64,000 nt of DNA from Ziziphus jujuba (taxonomy: Eukaryota; Streptophyta; Magnoliopsida; Rosales; Rhamnaceae): assembly GCF_031755915.1 (NCBI RefSeq), contig NC_083389.1, positions 3,100,001 through 3,164,000 on the forward strand. Direction: 5' to 3'. Shown one piece after another: positions 32,608 through 44,553 of this stretch. Numbering within the stretch: position 1 is the first letter of the stretch; each line of letters starts with the position of its first letter. A program made the translations under genes and the position numbers. The notes under the pieces are model-generated. The model made no database searches, was not told the DNA's origin, and worked only from the letters and a program-made list of their open reading frames with translations.

Positions 32608-34145
32608 ATGGTTTCCATGGAGGAGTTAAAATTGGTAGGATTGAAATCTCATGATTGTCATACATTGATGCAGCAACTCTTGCCTCTTGCAATTTGCTCA
32701 ATCCTTCCTAAAAATGTGAGACATACAATTGCAAAACTTTGTTTTTGCTTTAATGCCATTTGTAAGAAGTCCATCATTCTTGCTGAATTGGACATAATCC
32801 AAAATGATATTGGTACAGCTTTGTGCCGGCTAGAGAAATTCTTCCCACCATCATTTTTTGATATAATGGTTCATCTAACTTTCATTTAGTATGAGAGGTT
32901 AGATTGTGTGGACCAATACATTTCAGGTGAATGTACCCATTTGAGAGGTATATGAAAGTATTGAAAGGTTATGTTCCAAACAAAAATGGCCCAGAAAGTT
33001 ATATTGCTGAGAGCTATATTTGTGAAGAAGTGATTGAGTTTTGTAGTGAATATCAAAGATAGTTAGATGTAATTGGAAGCCTCATTAGTAGGTACCAAAA
33101 ACTAAATGATGAGGATGATGTTGGTGCCCTCGTTAAGGGTGGAAAGACCCAATCAATTTATCAACAACTTTAGGAGTAAGTCCATACATGTATACTATCG
33201 AATGTACAGGAGGTGGAACCGTACATGAGATACATATATCCATTTGAAAGTATAAATTAGTAATTATTTTGAATATATTTATTAAATAAGAAAACTTTTC
33301 TTTGTTTCAGAATTCATTTGGAACCCTTAATGTTAAGAAAAGAAATCGAGGAAAAAGAGCAAAATGGTTTCAAGATGAACACAAACGTACATTTATGTAT
33401 TGGTTACATGATAAGGTACATTCAAAATACACTATTAATATCAAGGTTTCAACTTTAGGTTTAGTGAGTAAATAATGTATAATTTTATTTCCATTTACTA
33501 GATTGAACAAATACAAAGTCAACCAAATCATATAGTTTTCGAAACATTAAGATAGAATGTACATGGTTCGCAATGGTTGGTAATGAAACATGAAGGATAT
33601 GAGATTAAAGTAGTTCGATTCAACACTTTGGATAGGAACAATAAGCGGCTCACCTAGAATTATGGGGTAAAAGTAGTTGCTAAAGGTGAGCATTTTGCCA
33701 GTGCTAAGGACAATAACCTTATTTTAGCTGAGATGGCATACTATGGGGCAATAAGAGAAATCTAGGATGTCAATTACACTGTGTTTCAAATTCTTGTATT
33801 TAAGTGTGATTTGCTTGACAGTAGTCGTGTGAAAGTTGATGGGATGGGTTTTACATGTATTAACTTAAATAAAATTGGATATAAATCTGACTCATTCATT
33901 ATGGCTTCACGAGTTCAACAAGTAGTTTATGTTGAGAATCAACTTGATTCTAGATGGTCTGTAGTTCTAACTCCACTACAACATGGTACTTTTGTTGACG
34001 ATGAATTAGTTGCAAAAGATGTTCTTAGAGATTTTACGATGGTTCACAACCATTTGTCTTTCAGTTGGTAAGTGTGGTTGAAAGTGATAATGAGGAAGAA
34101 TGTGATAATGGCTATGTTCGTAATGATTGCGAAGGGTGTGGATAA
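32608..34145 (+). pseudogene. CACTA (En/Spm) TNP2-like transposase, C-terminal remnant
   Basis: Frame 32608-32889 carries LKSHDCHTLMQQLLPLAI and FPPSFFDIMVHL, hallmarks of the domain of unknown function (DUF4218) in plant CACTA transposases. Downstream, in other frames, come YMKVLKGYV.. and ESYICEEVIEFC (about 32950-33055). After an intron-like gap comes the second CACTA domain (DUF4216): FKCDLLDSSRVKVD, FIMASRVQQVVYVEN at 33800-33950. The catalytic N-terminal part is missing. No CACTA terminal inverted repeats were found nearby, so the element's limits are unknown. Confidence 0.8.
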
Positions 34146-37055
34146 AAAACATACCATAAGCTAAACAAATTTGTAATTAGATTCATTAACTTACGTTTAA
34201 ATAATTATATTTGTTATTATTTTTTATTTGATTTTTTGTTCCATTGTCATTATATGTTTTCCATTGTTATTATATTTTTTTGTTAATTAGTGTACATTCA
34301 CAAATGCTTAATTTGCTTAATTAATTTTTTTATTATTGTTGTCAATTAATTTGTGCAAAATTTAGTTATGCTTATTTAATTTATGAATTTGTTATTTTTA
34401 TTATTGTTTTAATTTATTTTTTGTTCTTATTCTTTTGATGTAGATTTACGGACCCGTTTGATCAACACGCCCTCCCATAGATCATCATCAAGCAATGAGG
34501 TCAACCATATTTTGAAACACCCGAAGTATTTAAGTATCCACTCGAAATGTATCAATTCAAATGCGCAAAAGTTAAGTGCTTATATATTCCTATTATTTAT
34601 ACTATTAATATTAGAATGATACCATTTACTTGGATAATTAGGATCTCATTTGTTTTCTTTATTTTAGAAACATGTTCTCCTAGGTCTAGGTAGATAGTGG
34701 ATCGACTGTACGAGCTGCGTAACCCATTCGACTGCAATGCTCTTTCGGTTGTATCATGCAGTCTTTCCTATCTCTCATACTGTTATTAATTTATTAGTAT
34801 TAGTTTCCTTTTATTTGTCATATTTATAATTCTAATATTCTTAGAATACTCAGATGGCAATTATAGACCAAGGGTACTGTATTTATTTTGTTGTTTACCA
34901 TTTATCGGAGTACTAAAATTTATGGAAAATTGTAGTAAATGGAAGGAATAAGGTAAATGTATACTTAGAAGTGTGTTTTTTGTGTAGAGAAAATTTTAGG
35001 AAAATCCGTATCTCAGGGAAGATGCTACTGAAGTTTCTGTAGAATATTTTATGGTGTTTTCACAAGTTGAGGCCACCCTAGGGTTCTAGTAAGGAATTAT
35101 GGAAGGGGTTCTAGCATTCATAGACAAGCAACACGCCTTATTTGGAGTTATGGATAATAAGTTATATGTCTGTAAAGTTTCATGATTTGTTTTAGCCGTA
35201 TTGGTCCCACAGGTAGCGTTTTCTTCAGAAAAGCCAAAACGATAAATTAAAAATGTCTTCTAACCATACCATGTGTCAAAATTTCAGTGATTGACTAGCC
35301 AGGTTGTTGAAACTACACCCTGACAAGTGTCACATTTAGGTTTTCTATAACTAGTGTTGTTCAAATAACACCCCATGTTGTTTGAACAACTCCCTACTGA
35401 TCGAGTTAAATCCCAATTTGGCCTGAGAAAAGAAATGGAGGAAGAATGGTGTCAGATAAGACCATTTTTTTGACCAAGGAAATAACCTACTGTCGGCCAC
35501 ATTTACCACCTCATTGCTTGCACCACCTTGTTGCCTTCATGAAACCTAGCCTCTCCACCAAATCTCACGCTGGGAGGCTCATCAATGCACCGAAATTAAC
35601 GTCCAACTTCAACAACCATGTCTTGATCCAATTACGGGGTTCAGACCACTTCCAGGTCGAGGGGATACTCTTTTCCACAATTTTCAAACTTCTTGAACAT
35701 GATTCTAACCTCCTTTTAGCTCAAATCAAGCATATATGACTGGTAGAGTGAAACCCACTTTGGCGATGACTTTTAAGTGAGGAATCCATTCACCACAAAC
35801 TATCTATGGGCTAGGTAAATTCACAAATGAAATACCCATTCCTTTAGCTTCAATTTGTGTAAATTTTTTTAAATGTTGGTTGAGTATTGAGTATAAACCA
35901 AAATGGGGAAACTTTAGGATAATACCTCGTAAAATTTGATCAAGAATACAAAATTAGTTGGATTTTGTGATGCCTATAAGCTTCTAATGGTCATGGAAAA
36001 CTAGTTGAAGGTCTAATTTCATTAGAATACCAAATGCAAGAAAAACTCCAATTTAGATGCCAGATAAGATGGGTTCATACAAATTCTTCAAGGGACTGTG
36101 TGCATATATATATATATATATATAAAGAAAATGTATATAAATATTTACGTAGGTTATGGTTAGTCATGATGTTATCAGAGTTAGCGTAATACCTCAATTG
36201 CTCAATCTAAAGTATTGTTTCCATATATGCATCTTAAATGTAATTTAGTTTATTACAAATTGTCTCACAATTTATCGGTTACTAACTATAGAATTTATAT
36301 GGATATAGTTCGGTAGACTATATGATTTAGGGTCTGGGATCCAAGTTATCTTTATCTCTCATCATTATTATTATTATTATTATATTTCTATTTACATATA
36401 TGTGATTCGTATATTCATGAAATGTTGTAAAAAAATGTGATATTGTTGTAAGTGAAAACTTGGGAAAAGATGAGGCCATCTTAGGGTTTAGGTAGTAAGT
36501 TCTAGAAGGGATCCTGACACATGTAAAGGTATTTTTGGTTTATTATTTATTTCTTATATTTGTATTCCTATGCTATTGTTATCGTAGTCCTACAAATTTG
36601 TGAAAATTTGTAGCAAGGCAGGGAGGAAACATTTAGGAGAGTCTAATTTACAAGGGAAATGCTGCTGGATTTTCTATAAAATTTTTGGTGGGGTTTCTTT
36701 TAGTCAATGCCATCCTAAAGTTTTGATAGATAACCTTATGAGGGTCTTGGCAGTTTGGTTGGAAGTAATATTTTATGATTATTAGCAGATTTAGGTGATT
36801 TTAAGATGCACCATATAATACTAGTGTTATGTATTATTGTTATCATCAATTAGCCCGCAGATACTAATTAACCATCCTATTGGAGCAAAGGTGAGAGGTA
36901 GTAGACGGGTATTTTACGAGGTAAGCATGAGGTGAGCATTAGTTACCTTTTCCTTATTTGTAGGATGGTAGGTTGTTACTATAGGCACCTCTGGGATGCA
37001 ATGGCTTCAGCTGCAGCTAAACTCCCTTGGATATCATACTTGCTACAAGAGATAG
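34146..37055. other. unassigned nuclear DNA with a diverged internal repeat
   Basis: No recognised gene. Segments at about 34,905-35,120 and 36,470-36,745 share an order of words (tacaaatttgtgaaaattgtag / aggaaa / aaatgctgctg / tttctgtaaaatttt / tgaggccatcttagggtt), so they look like two decayed copies of one unit about 1.6 kb apart. Open frame 35446-35739 (97 codons) has no known motif. A TA microsatellite lies at 36,105-36,125 and an ATT run at 36,365-36,383. It may be further CACTA or other transposon remains. Confidence 0.45.
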
Positions 37056-38190
37056 TGATGTGATTCCGCCCGAGCCTGCTCCACCGATAACCTGCTGGGG
37101 TGCTGACCCGACAAGGATGAAGACTAGGCCAATCACAAGAGCTCAAATTAATAGATTTAAGGACAACCTGGAAGTATTTATACAGGGGGTAATCAATCTC
37201 AACAGAGCTTGTCCATACTTGAAGATACAAAGCCTATTCTAAGCATCCAAGTGGTGGAAACCGATACGGACCCAGGTGACGATTTTGGTACATTTTTGGA
37301 GTCCGGGAAGCATGAAATGGTTCCAATGCTTTATGGGTTCAATAAATATGCCTAATAGGTCATGGAATCAAGTTAAAGCAGCCTCAAATACAATCAAAAA
37401 GGGCTTGTATGGACAGCATCAACAATTTGGCCGAATTTGCTGTATTGCTTGCTGACTTTACTGTATTTTACTGTATTAGCCTTTTCTTATTTTTCCAAGC
37501 ATGGGCAAGGTGTGGGACTTCATATTCAGCTTATTTGGCATCCTAAAAAGCATCTAGAAACTGATTTTAAGCTCAAAGAGGTCAAAGATTGATCAAAGTT
37601 AACTTGATCAAAAGGCTAGCATTTTTAGTTTCCTAATTTGTTTTTACTTTTTGATTTAGGAAACTACCATTACTTTTTGGCTTTTATTTATTTATTTTCT
37701 GGACAAATAACTTTAGGAAGGTTTTTATTTTATTCTTTCCATTGTAAATTAATTAATTCCTAATTTAATATAAAGGAATTAATTAATCAAACTTAGATTA
37801 GGAAAGGAAGTATAGTTTCGGCCAACTAGGTTTCTTTATGTGTGGTGGCCGGTTTTTCTTTATTTTTAGGGTTTTATTTCGTGGCTTTGCAGCCTATTTA
37901 AAGGATTATTTTTCAATATGAATACAACTTTGATTTGATTAAGAAAATACTTGTGAGATTAATTATCTCTTTGTTCTTTGAGAACACCTAAAACACCATT
38001 AGAGAATTGGTTGTTTTAGCTTGACTTATCAATAGGTTTCCATCCCCTATTGTGGCGTCTACATTATACCAAGGTTTCTAACCACAGGTTGGTTAGGGGT
38101 TGAGGTCCATTCCATTAGAACTTGAACTTAATTAAAGATCCGGGCTAATATAATACGGGTTTAGGAGCAGGTCGTCCTAGGTTCGTATCA
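37056..38190 (+). repeat. full-length LTR, plus strand, without matching flanks
   Basis: Starts TGATGTGATTCCGCC and ends GTTCGTATCA, 1,135 bp. The end of pol is open inside it (GADPTRMKTRPITRAQINRFKDNL). Flanks are GATAG on the left and ATTGA on the right, so there is no target duplication. Its right end lies 22 bp from an LTR of opposite orientation at 38213. It is therefore either a solo LTR whose flank was rearranged or the surviving LTR of a recombined pair. Confidence 0.9.
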
Positions 38191-38212
38191 ATTGATACCA
38201 ATTGATACCAAT
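38191..38212. repeat. ATTGATACCA short tandem repeat between two inverted LTR ends
   Basis: Two copies of ATTGATACCA plus AT sit exactly between LTR end ..CGTATCA (38190) and inverted LTR end TGATACG.. (38213). The unit resembles the LTR tip plus the first bases of a TGGTATCA-type primer site read on the other strand, so it may be filler copied from the LTR ends. Confidence 0.7.
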
Positions 38213-38464
38213 TGATACGAACCTAGGACGACCTGCTCCTAAACCTGTATTATATTAGCCCGGATCTTTAATTAAGTTCAAGTTCTAATGGAATGGACCT
38301 TAACCCCTAACCAACCTGTGGTTAGAAACCTTGGTATAATGTAGACGCCACAATAGGGGATGGAAAACCTATTGATAAGTCAAGCTAAAACAACCAATTC
38401 TCTAATGGTGTTTTAGGTGTTCTCAAAGAACAAAGAGATAATTAATCTCAAAGTATTTTCTCAA
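38213..38464 (-). repeat. truncated 3' LTR of R4
   Basis: Only about 250 bp of the LTR end is present, from TGATACGAACCTAGGACG rightward to 'aaagtattttctcaatc'. Beyond that it passes straight into the linker coding sequence of the element. The missing 880 bp include the coding part of the LTR. Confidence 0.82.
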
Positions 38465-40784
38465 TCTTGGTTTTATTAAAATTTTTCCACACAACCTGAG
38501 TATTAGAAGACTTACCTTGGACAGCAAGCTCACCTTTTCCCTCTTGATTTGAAGGTAGTCCACTTGGAATTTCATTTGGGAAGACATCTCCAAATTCCTT
38601 CAAAAGAGAAATCATTGAACTTGGTAATTCAAGTTCTTCAAAGTTAGTTTGATCATTAAAATAAATTTCTTTATAAATCATGACCAGCAAAGGTTTCTTA
38701 CACTCAATAACCTTATTAATATCCCCTAAACTTAAATAAAAGTTGCCACTTGACCTTTCTTTTCTTTCTTTTTCTTTTTCTCCCTCGGATTGCCGCAAAC
38801 CTTCGGATTTCCCTTCCTTCTCCAAGCTCTTGGGTTTGCCACTTTCTTTCCCCTCTCTTTCGGTTTTTCCTTGATCTTTCCACTCAATATGAGTCTTAGA
38901 AACCTTACCTTGATCAGCAAACTCATTCTTACCTTCTTGAAAGGATGGTGAAGTCGTTGGTGCCATACTTACTTTTTCCTTAAGCTTTTCGGCTTCTAGC
39001 CTTTGTTGCATTTGTAATTGGTCTTTGTAAACCTCTTTAGGAGATAATGGTTTCAGCGTGACCTTCTTCCCTTTAAACCTGAAAACAATATTATTTTCTC
39101 GACCAAAATGAGTAGCATCTTTATCAAATTGCCATGGCCTACCTAATAGTATATGTCCAGCAATCATGGGTACAATATCACATAAGACTACATCCTCATA
39201 TCTACCTATACTAAATTTTACTTTGGCTTGTTTGTTTACTTTCATCTCACCACTATCATTAAACCATTGTAATCTATATGGTTCAGGATGTTTTATTGTT
39301 TTTAAGCCCAATTTATCAACTACAAGGTTACTTATTACATTAGTACAACTTCCATTATCAATAATCATACTACAAATCTTACCTTGAATTTCACATCGGG
39401 TGTGGAAGATGTTCTCTCTTTGAATTTCATCCTCATCTTTGTATGCAGCAAGTACTCTCCTAGAAAGCAAGTTTAATTCAGCATTGGATGCTTGCAAGGT
39501 TTCGGGTTCATCCTCCAAGTCCTCCTCCTCTTGCTTGGCTTCATCCTCACTTTCTTCACTTTCCGATTCTAGCTCGTCATTGCCCTTTAACACCATGATT
39601 CTTCCATTCGGGCATTGGCTATCAATGTGTCCTCCTCCCTGGCACTTAAAACACACAACATCATGAGTTCTAGAAGGTTTAGGATCTAATTTTACCTCAT
39701 TCTTTGGTGCTTGGACAGATTCGGTTCTAGTCTCCTTCCTTGGCCAGTTTGAACTTTCTTCCTTGACTTTCGGCTTTTGCTTGCTTTCATAGATGGGATT
39801 GTTCCTCCAGCCACTTGAATTGGACCTTCCACTCTTGGAAACACCTCCAAACCATGATCTTACACCCCTCCTCTTGAATTGATGCTCTAATTTAATAGCC
39901 ACATGCAACATCTCCTCCAATTCCACATATTGTTGCAATTCTAGTTGATTGGCTATTTCACGATTCAAACCACCAAGAAACGTTTCCATGGTTGCTTCCC
40001 TATCTTCATTCAAGTTCAATCTCATCATAAGCATCTCCATCTCCTTGTAATAATACTCCACAGATCCATGTCCTTGAGATAAAGATTGAAGTCTTTGATG
40101 CAGCAACCTATGATAGTGTGATGGTATGAATCGCTTCCGCATCGCTCCTTTCATTTGTAACCATGTAGTTATCAAGTCATCACCAACTCTCCTTCGGGTG
40201 TTTTGCTCATTGGTCCACCATTGGAGTGCGTAATGGCCAAACTCCATTGCTGCCAATTTCACCTTCTTAGCCTCTGAATAATTATGGCGGTCAAATATCA
40301 TCTCCATCTTCTCTTCCCACTCCAAATATGCTTCGGGGTCACTTTTACCCGTAAAAGGTGGGATGTTAACCTTGATATTTCCCAAATCATCATCTGTATC
40401 TTCCCTCCTATATCTCCCATGGCCAGCTCTGTCTTGGACAGCAAAGGTTTTGTCCATACCTTCCTCAAAGTCGCCGTCGAATGGCTTCTCATCAAATTCC
40501 TCTATCGGCCTCTCGCGACCTCCTCATCCTCCATGGAATTCTTGCCTATTTCTTGTATTCGGCCTTCCTTGTGAGACTTCTATTCTTCCCAATCTTTGAT
40601 TTACATGCTCAACTTGAGCACTAACCCGCTGTATTGATTCCAAAACAGCTCTCATGTCCACTTGGTCTCCACTCCCGGTAGCTCGGTCATCGCCATGGAA
40701 TGCTACGGACTCTTCCTCATTGATCCTTAAAGGTGGATCTCCTCTCCTCATTCTTGATTCTGCCATGTTAGTATAATAATGCAA
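38448..40784 (-). pseudogene. R4 gag-protease, nearly open
   Basis: Starts MAESRMRRGDPPL at 40784 and stays in one frame to 38448, with a single TGA at 40521-40523 in the RG-rich tract where siblings have Arg (CGA). Gag core is intact: FGHYALQWWTNEQN, MRKRFIPSHYHRLLHQ, NLNEDREATMETFLGGLN. The zinc knuckle reads CFKCQGGGHIDSQC. Protease carries MIIDNGSCTN, so the D-S/T-G triad is D-N-G and activity is doubtful. The tail is chimeric: RT start [13 protein letters not shown] is followed by the upstream linker block GKGELAVQGKSSNTQ a second time, as if template switching joined two points of the element. Confidence 0.88.
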
Positions 40785-41924
40785 TAAAAATAAAATAGGA
40801 CCTTACCAATTTCACTCCCTTACATGTTTCACTCAAATAAGGTCTCGACACTCGTGTTTGCTCACTAGTTTCGGCTTTTACCCTCTTTTAAGCTCACACA
40901 CTCTTGCCTTTTTCCACTCAATGAATTATCTCAAAGTTCTAATTAAAACACCCATAAAACAGCAATTAGATCACTAATATGTTTTAATTAAACTTATCAA
41001 CAAAACAGTAGCAAAAAGTAGGCAATAACAAAAGAATCCAACAAATCCTAATTTTTCGGCTTTCTAGACAAGAAAACACAAAATAATGGGAAAACATTGG
41101 AATTTTTGAAAACTGCACCAGATGGTAGTAGATTATGAGTTCAAGAATAAAATTCCAAAAAAAGAAATTCAAATATGAACAAGAATCAAAGAGAACAAAA
41201 ATATAGAAAAGTTGTTGGTTGTTGTTCTTTGTAATTCAAGTTTTGTATCAAATCCTTTAACTGATTTTAATCCAAATAATTTAAGCACCCAAAATCAAAA
41301 TATCCAGCAGCAAAAATAATTCCCCAGCAACTCAAATATTGGATAACTAATCAAAAAACCAGCAGCTCCAACAAATTTCCAGCAAACAAATCAAACTCCA
41401 ACAAACCGAAATATTTTTATTTTTATTTTTATTTTTTTATTCGGCTTTCCCTTTTTTCTTTTTTTCTTTTTTTTTTCACTCACAGAACATAAACAACTGC
41501 AGTAGCAAGATTAATTACCAAAATTGCAATTCCAACTCCAAAACAAACACCAAACCCGTGATCTCCAAATAAACACAAATATGCAGTTTTTTTTTTTTTT
41601 TTTAATTGTTGCCGTAAACTCTTTTCTTTCTTTTTTTTTTTTTTTTTAATATATGAATGCAAATATTTACGACTAAAACAGCAAAGAAAAATCAACAAAA
41701 ACCAAAATTAACAAGAACAATGATGAAAAACAACCAACAAACTAGGAAACAAAAATACGATAAAACTAGGAAATCCTAATTCAACTAGGAATGAATATTT
41801 TTTTTTTTTTTAAGGATGCAGAACGTGTATGGGATGGATGCAACTTTAACCTAATGCTAAAATTGCAGAATAACACAAAAACAAATAAAGCAAATAAAGA
41901 TAGATCAAACCTGAACAAAATTTA

Positions 41925-41936
41925 GCTCTGATACCA
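41925..41936 (-). other. R4 primer binding site, initiator tRNA-Met type
   Basis: On the minus strand TGGTATCAGAGC follows the LTR end GTATCA after two bases. This is the complement of the 3' end of plant initiator tRNA-Met, the usual primer of minus-strand cDNA for this group. It fixes the LTR boundary at 41939 and the orientation of the family. Confidence 0.9.
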
Positions 41937-41976
41937 AATGATACGAACCTAGGACGACCTGCTTCTAAACCCGTTT

Positions 41977-42180
41977 AAGTTCAGATGATAAAGCTTTGAG
42001 AAAGGTTGTTGTAGTCATCAGTCATCAGTAATACTTATTGTATCTTCTTGTAACTAACTTGTATCTAGAATGCCCTACAATATTGTATAAATAATGCTAT
42101 GAAAGTCACCTTTGTAAGAAGCTAAAAATACAGTTTTTTATCAATATATTATAAAGCTTATTTCATTTGTTTTCATCAGT
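41977..42180 (+). repeat. possible LTR 3' end of another retroelement
   Basis: The segment right after the R4 LTR stub has a 'gtataaata' box, then ~60 bp later an 'aagctaaaaatacag' / 'tatcaata' block. This layout is common at the R-U5 part of short Ty1/copia LTRs. No coding part and no second copy is in the window, so this remains a weak call. Confidence 0.3.
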
Positions 42181-43009
42181 AATGAGGGTTTGATTTCACT
42201 TGATTAAAATTGGAGATGCAAAATTCAATCTTTAATTTTATTATATTATTTATGATAGTATATATATGCAAGATAAATTGGGTCCAATAAATTTATGAAT
42301 TGCTATATTTATATTGCCACATTAAAAATATTGACAGAGATTAAAAAAAAAAAAAAAAAACCTCTCCAATAATTTTGTTTAAGGATTCTATTAAGCTAAT
42401 GTTGCAAAAATAAATCGACATTATCAAAAACATTATTAATTGTAGATAGTCTGTTAGATGGTGTGATTCATCAAAACATTTTTTATCAAAATATTTTTCA
42501 AAAGGAAAAAAATAGATAAATAAATTGTTATTAATTATTCTTATTTTTCTAAGGAGAAAAATATAAAAACATATCATCAATTAATTAAGATTTAGATAAA
42601 AACAATTGACGAATAATTTTTAGATTGAATGACTATTTAGTAAATATTTATGCCACATAGAATAGAAGATTTTCCAACCTCTATATCACATATAGATAAT
42701 AATTCACATACCTATTGGAGATGGCTACCTAGCTGATGCAGTCATAATTGACATGTATGGATGTATGGTGTGGAATAATGCCATTCCAGGTTTCTATATT
42801 GGAACTTTATGTTAATTTTCTCATAAATATGCTATTTTTTACCAACAAAATATCCTTTTATCTTCAAATATTTCCGGAACTATTTTTATTTTTTATTTTT
42901 TTTTGCAAGAACTAATTCTTGTTATGTATGTCACGTATGCATGCAATATAGCCAATGATTGTCAAACTAATTCATCACAAATTTAGGATTTATTTCACTT
43001 GGATCTTTG
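42181..43009. other. AT-rich nuclear DNA, no gene seen
   Basis: Long A and T runs and no supported reading frame or RNA. Nothing further can be said from the sequence. Confidence 0.5.
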
Positions 43010-44281
43010 AAATTTGTAATCATTACAATTTAAAACGTGTATCAAACATACTGCAGAAATGAAAAAAAATCATGAATTTTTTAAAAACTAAATATCTTCA
43101 ATTATTTTTTTTTTCTCTTTTACGACAACATAAAAAAATATGTATAAAAGAGATTTTTATTTTAGTCTTTTATTCCGTTTTGTATTTGCTATTTTTTATT
43201 TTTTAATATATTAACTATTATTATCTAATGGTTATATTTTTATCATTTTATATTAAAAATAAATAACTTTAATGTATATTTAGTATCTATATTTTTTAAT
43301 TTATAATAAATATTATACGTATATATAAATTTTATAAACTCCCCTAATTTTTAAATTAGACTAAAAAAATAAAGTTTTCTCATTTTCCTCTTTTCCATCT
43401 TCTTATTCTAGAATTATTTATGGTACCCTTAAATAAACACCAAAAAAAAAAAGAAAAAGAAAAAGAAAAAAAAAGACCAGAATATGAAAAAAAAAAAGAA
43501 AAAAAAAAGAGACCAAATTTTAAAAAATAAAAATAATTTTTAATTAGACCAAAAAAATAATGTTTTTTCATTTTCCTCCTTTTCATCTTCTTATTCTAAA
43601 ATTCTTTATAGTATCAACGTGTAATACCTTTAAATAAATATGAAATTTAAAAGAGGGTTGAAAATTCTAGATAAATACAATTTTAGTAATATTTAGGGAG
43701 TTTTTATTAAGATGGAATTTATCTATCAAGCCTTTTAGTTATCTAGAAGCTTATGTTGGTGCCTATACAAAACGGCTCCAAGCTTTATTTTTGACACACC
43801 TAAAAATTTCCACAAATATCATCGCTTATTTCTCTCAATTTTAGTTCTTCAAGTTCGTAGTTTTAGATTATTTGTTTTTTCATTTGATCCATTTATTTCA
43901 TAGTCGACTTTCTTTTTAGTGTTTCTATTTTGTCATTAAGATTTTATTTTTATTAAGGTCATTTTATTCTTTTGAAGCATTATAATCCAGTTTAGAATTT
44001 TCTTTTGTTGTTTGCTTCTGATATAATTGTAACACCTCGCCTCCATAGGCGGATCTGTCACTCTCTACTGATACTATTTCCAATTAGCCACCACAATAGG
44101 CATAAGATTGTTTGTTTAGAGTTTCCAGGAGGTCATTATCCTTGGATTATTTTTGCTTAAGCAAGCTTAACTTCGGAGCTCTTTTGAACCCTGAAGCTAA
44201 CAACTTTGAAAAATCGATGTTTTGAGAGTGGCTATTATTATATTTGAACCATCATTTGTTCCACACCTGATAGCCTACCAA
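43010..44281. repeat. duplicated block, copy A
   Basis: Matches 48,190-50,356 over its length, but copy B holds about 800 bp more (48,510-49,320). It contains two copies (from 43,356 and 43,543) of a unit reading 'ttagac.aaaaaaataa..ttt.ttcattttcct'. It ends with a partial Cassandra LTR. The flank left of the Cassandra LTR ('gttgtttgcttctgatataat') is the same in both copies, so the block was duplicated after the Cassandra insertion. Confidence 0.8.
44028..44281 (-). repeat. Cassandra TRIM LTR fragment (carries 5S-like sequence)
   Basis: On the minus strand this matches the LTR of Cassandra, a short non-coding LTR element that carries a 5S rRNA-like segment. Visible on the plus strand are TGTAACACCTCGCCTCCATA, 'ccaggaggtcat', 'aagcttaacttcggag' (reverse of the 5S internal control region) and 'tgttccacacc'. 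It breaks off at 'gatagcctaccaac'. Confidence 0.8.
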
Positions 44282-44522
44282 CCTTATAAATGCACTCATT
44301 GATTTATCAGATCTACCTACAAAATAAAACACAAGAGTAACAAAAACAGTGCCTAATGGACATACTACTTTCTAACCTTTCCTCTTAGCTTTTTACTAAA
44401 TAGGCATCGTAGAAACCTCAAAACCCTAATATCAATTGTATGTGTCTTATTATAATACTCGTGACTCATTCCCAATTTATATATATATATACAAATTAAT
44501 TAATAAATAATAATAGTAACAA

Positions 44523-44553
<31 letters not shown>

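Larger units (their letters stand above)
38213..41976 (-). mobile_element. gag-protease-only gypsy element R4 (TR-GAG type)
   Basis: Minus strand: 5' LTR stub (41976-41939), primer site (41936-41925), leader (41924-40785), gag-protease (40784-38448), 3' LTR piece (about 38464-38213). Reverse transcriptase is represented only by its first ~15 codons, and RNase H and integrase are absent. The gag-protease frame is by far the best kept of the family, with one stop codon. That fits a non-autonomous derivative that moved using enzymes from a full relative, but both LTRs are truncated in this copy. Confidence 0.82.

Noticed and set aside
35446..35739. 97-codon frame as a nuclear gene
   Set aside because: No motif, no supported start context, no conserved neighbour; chance is likely in a region with several such frames.
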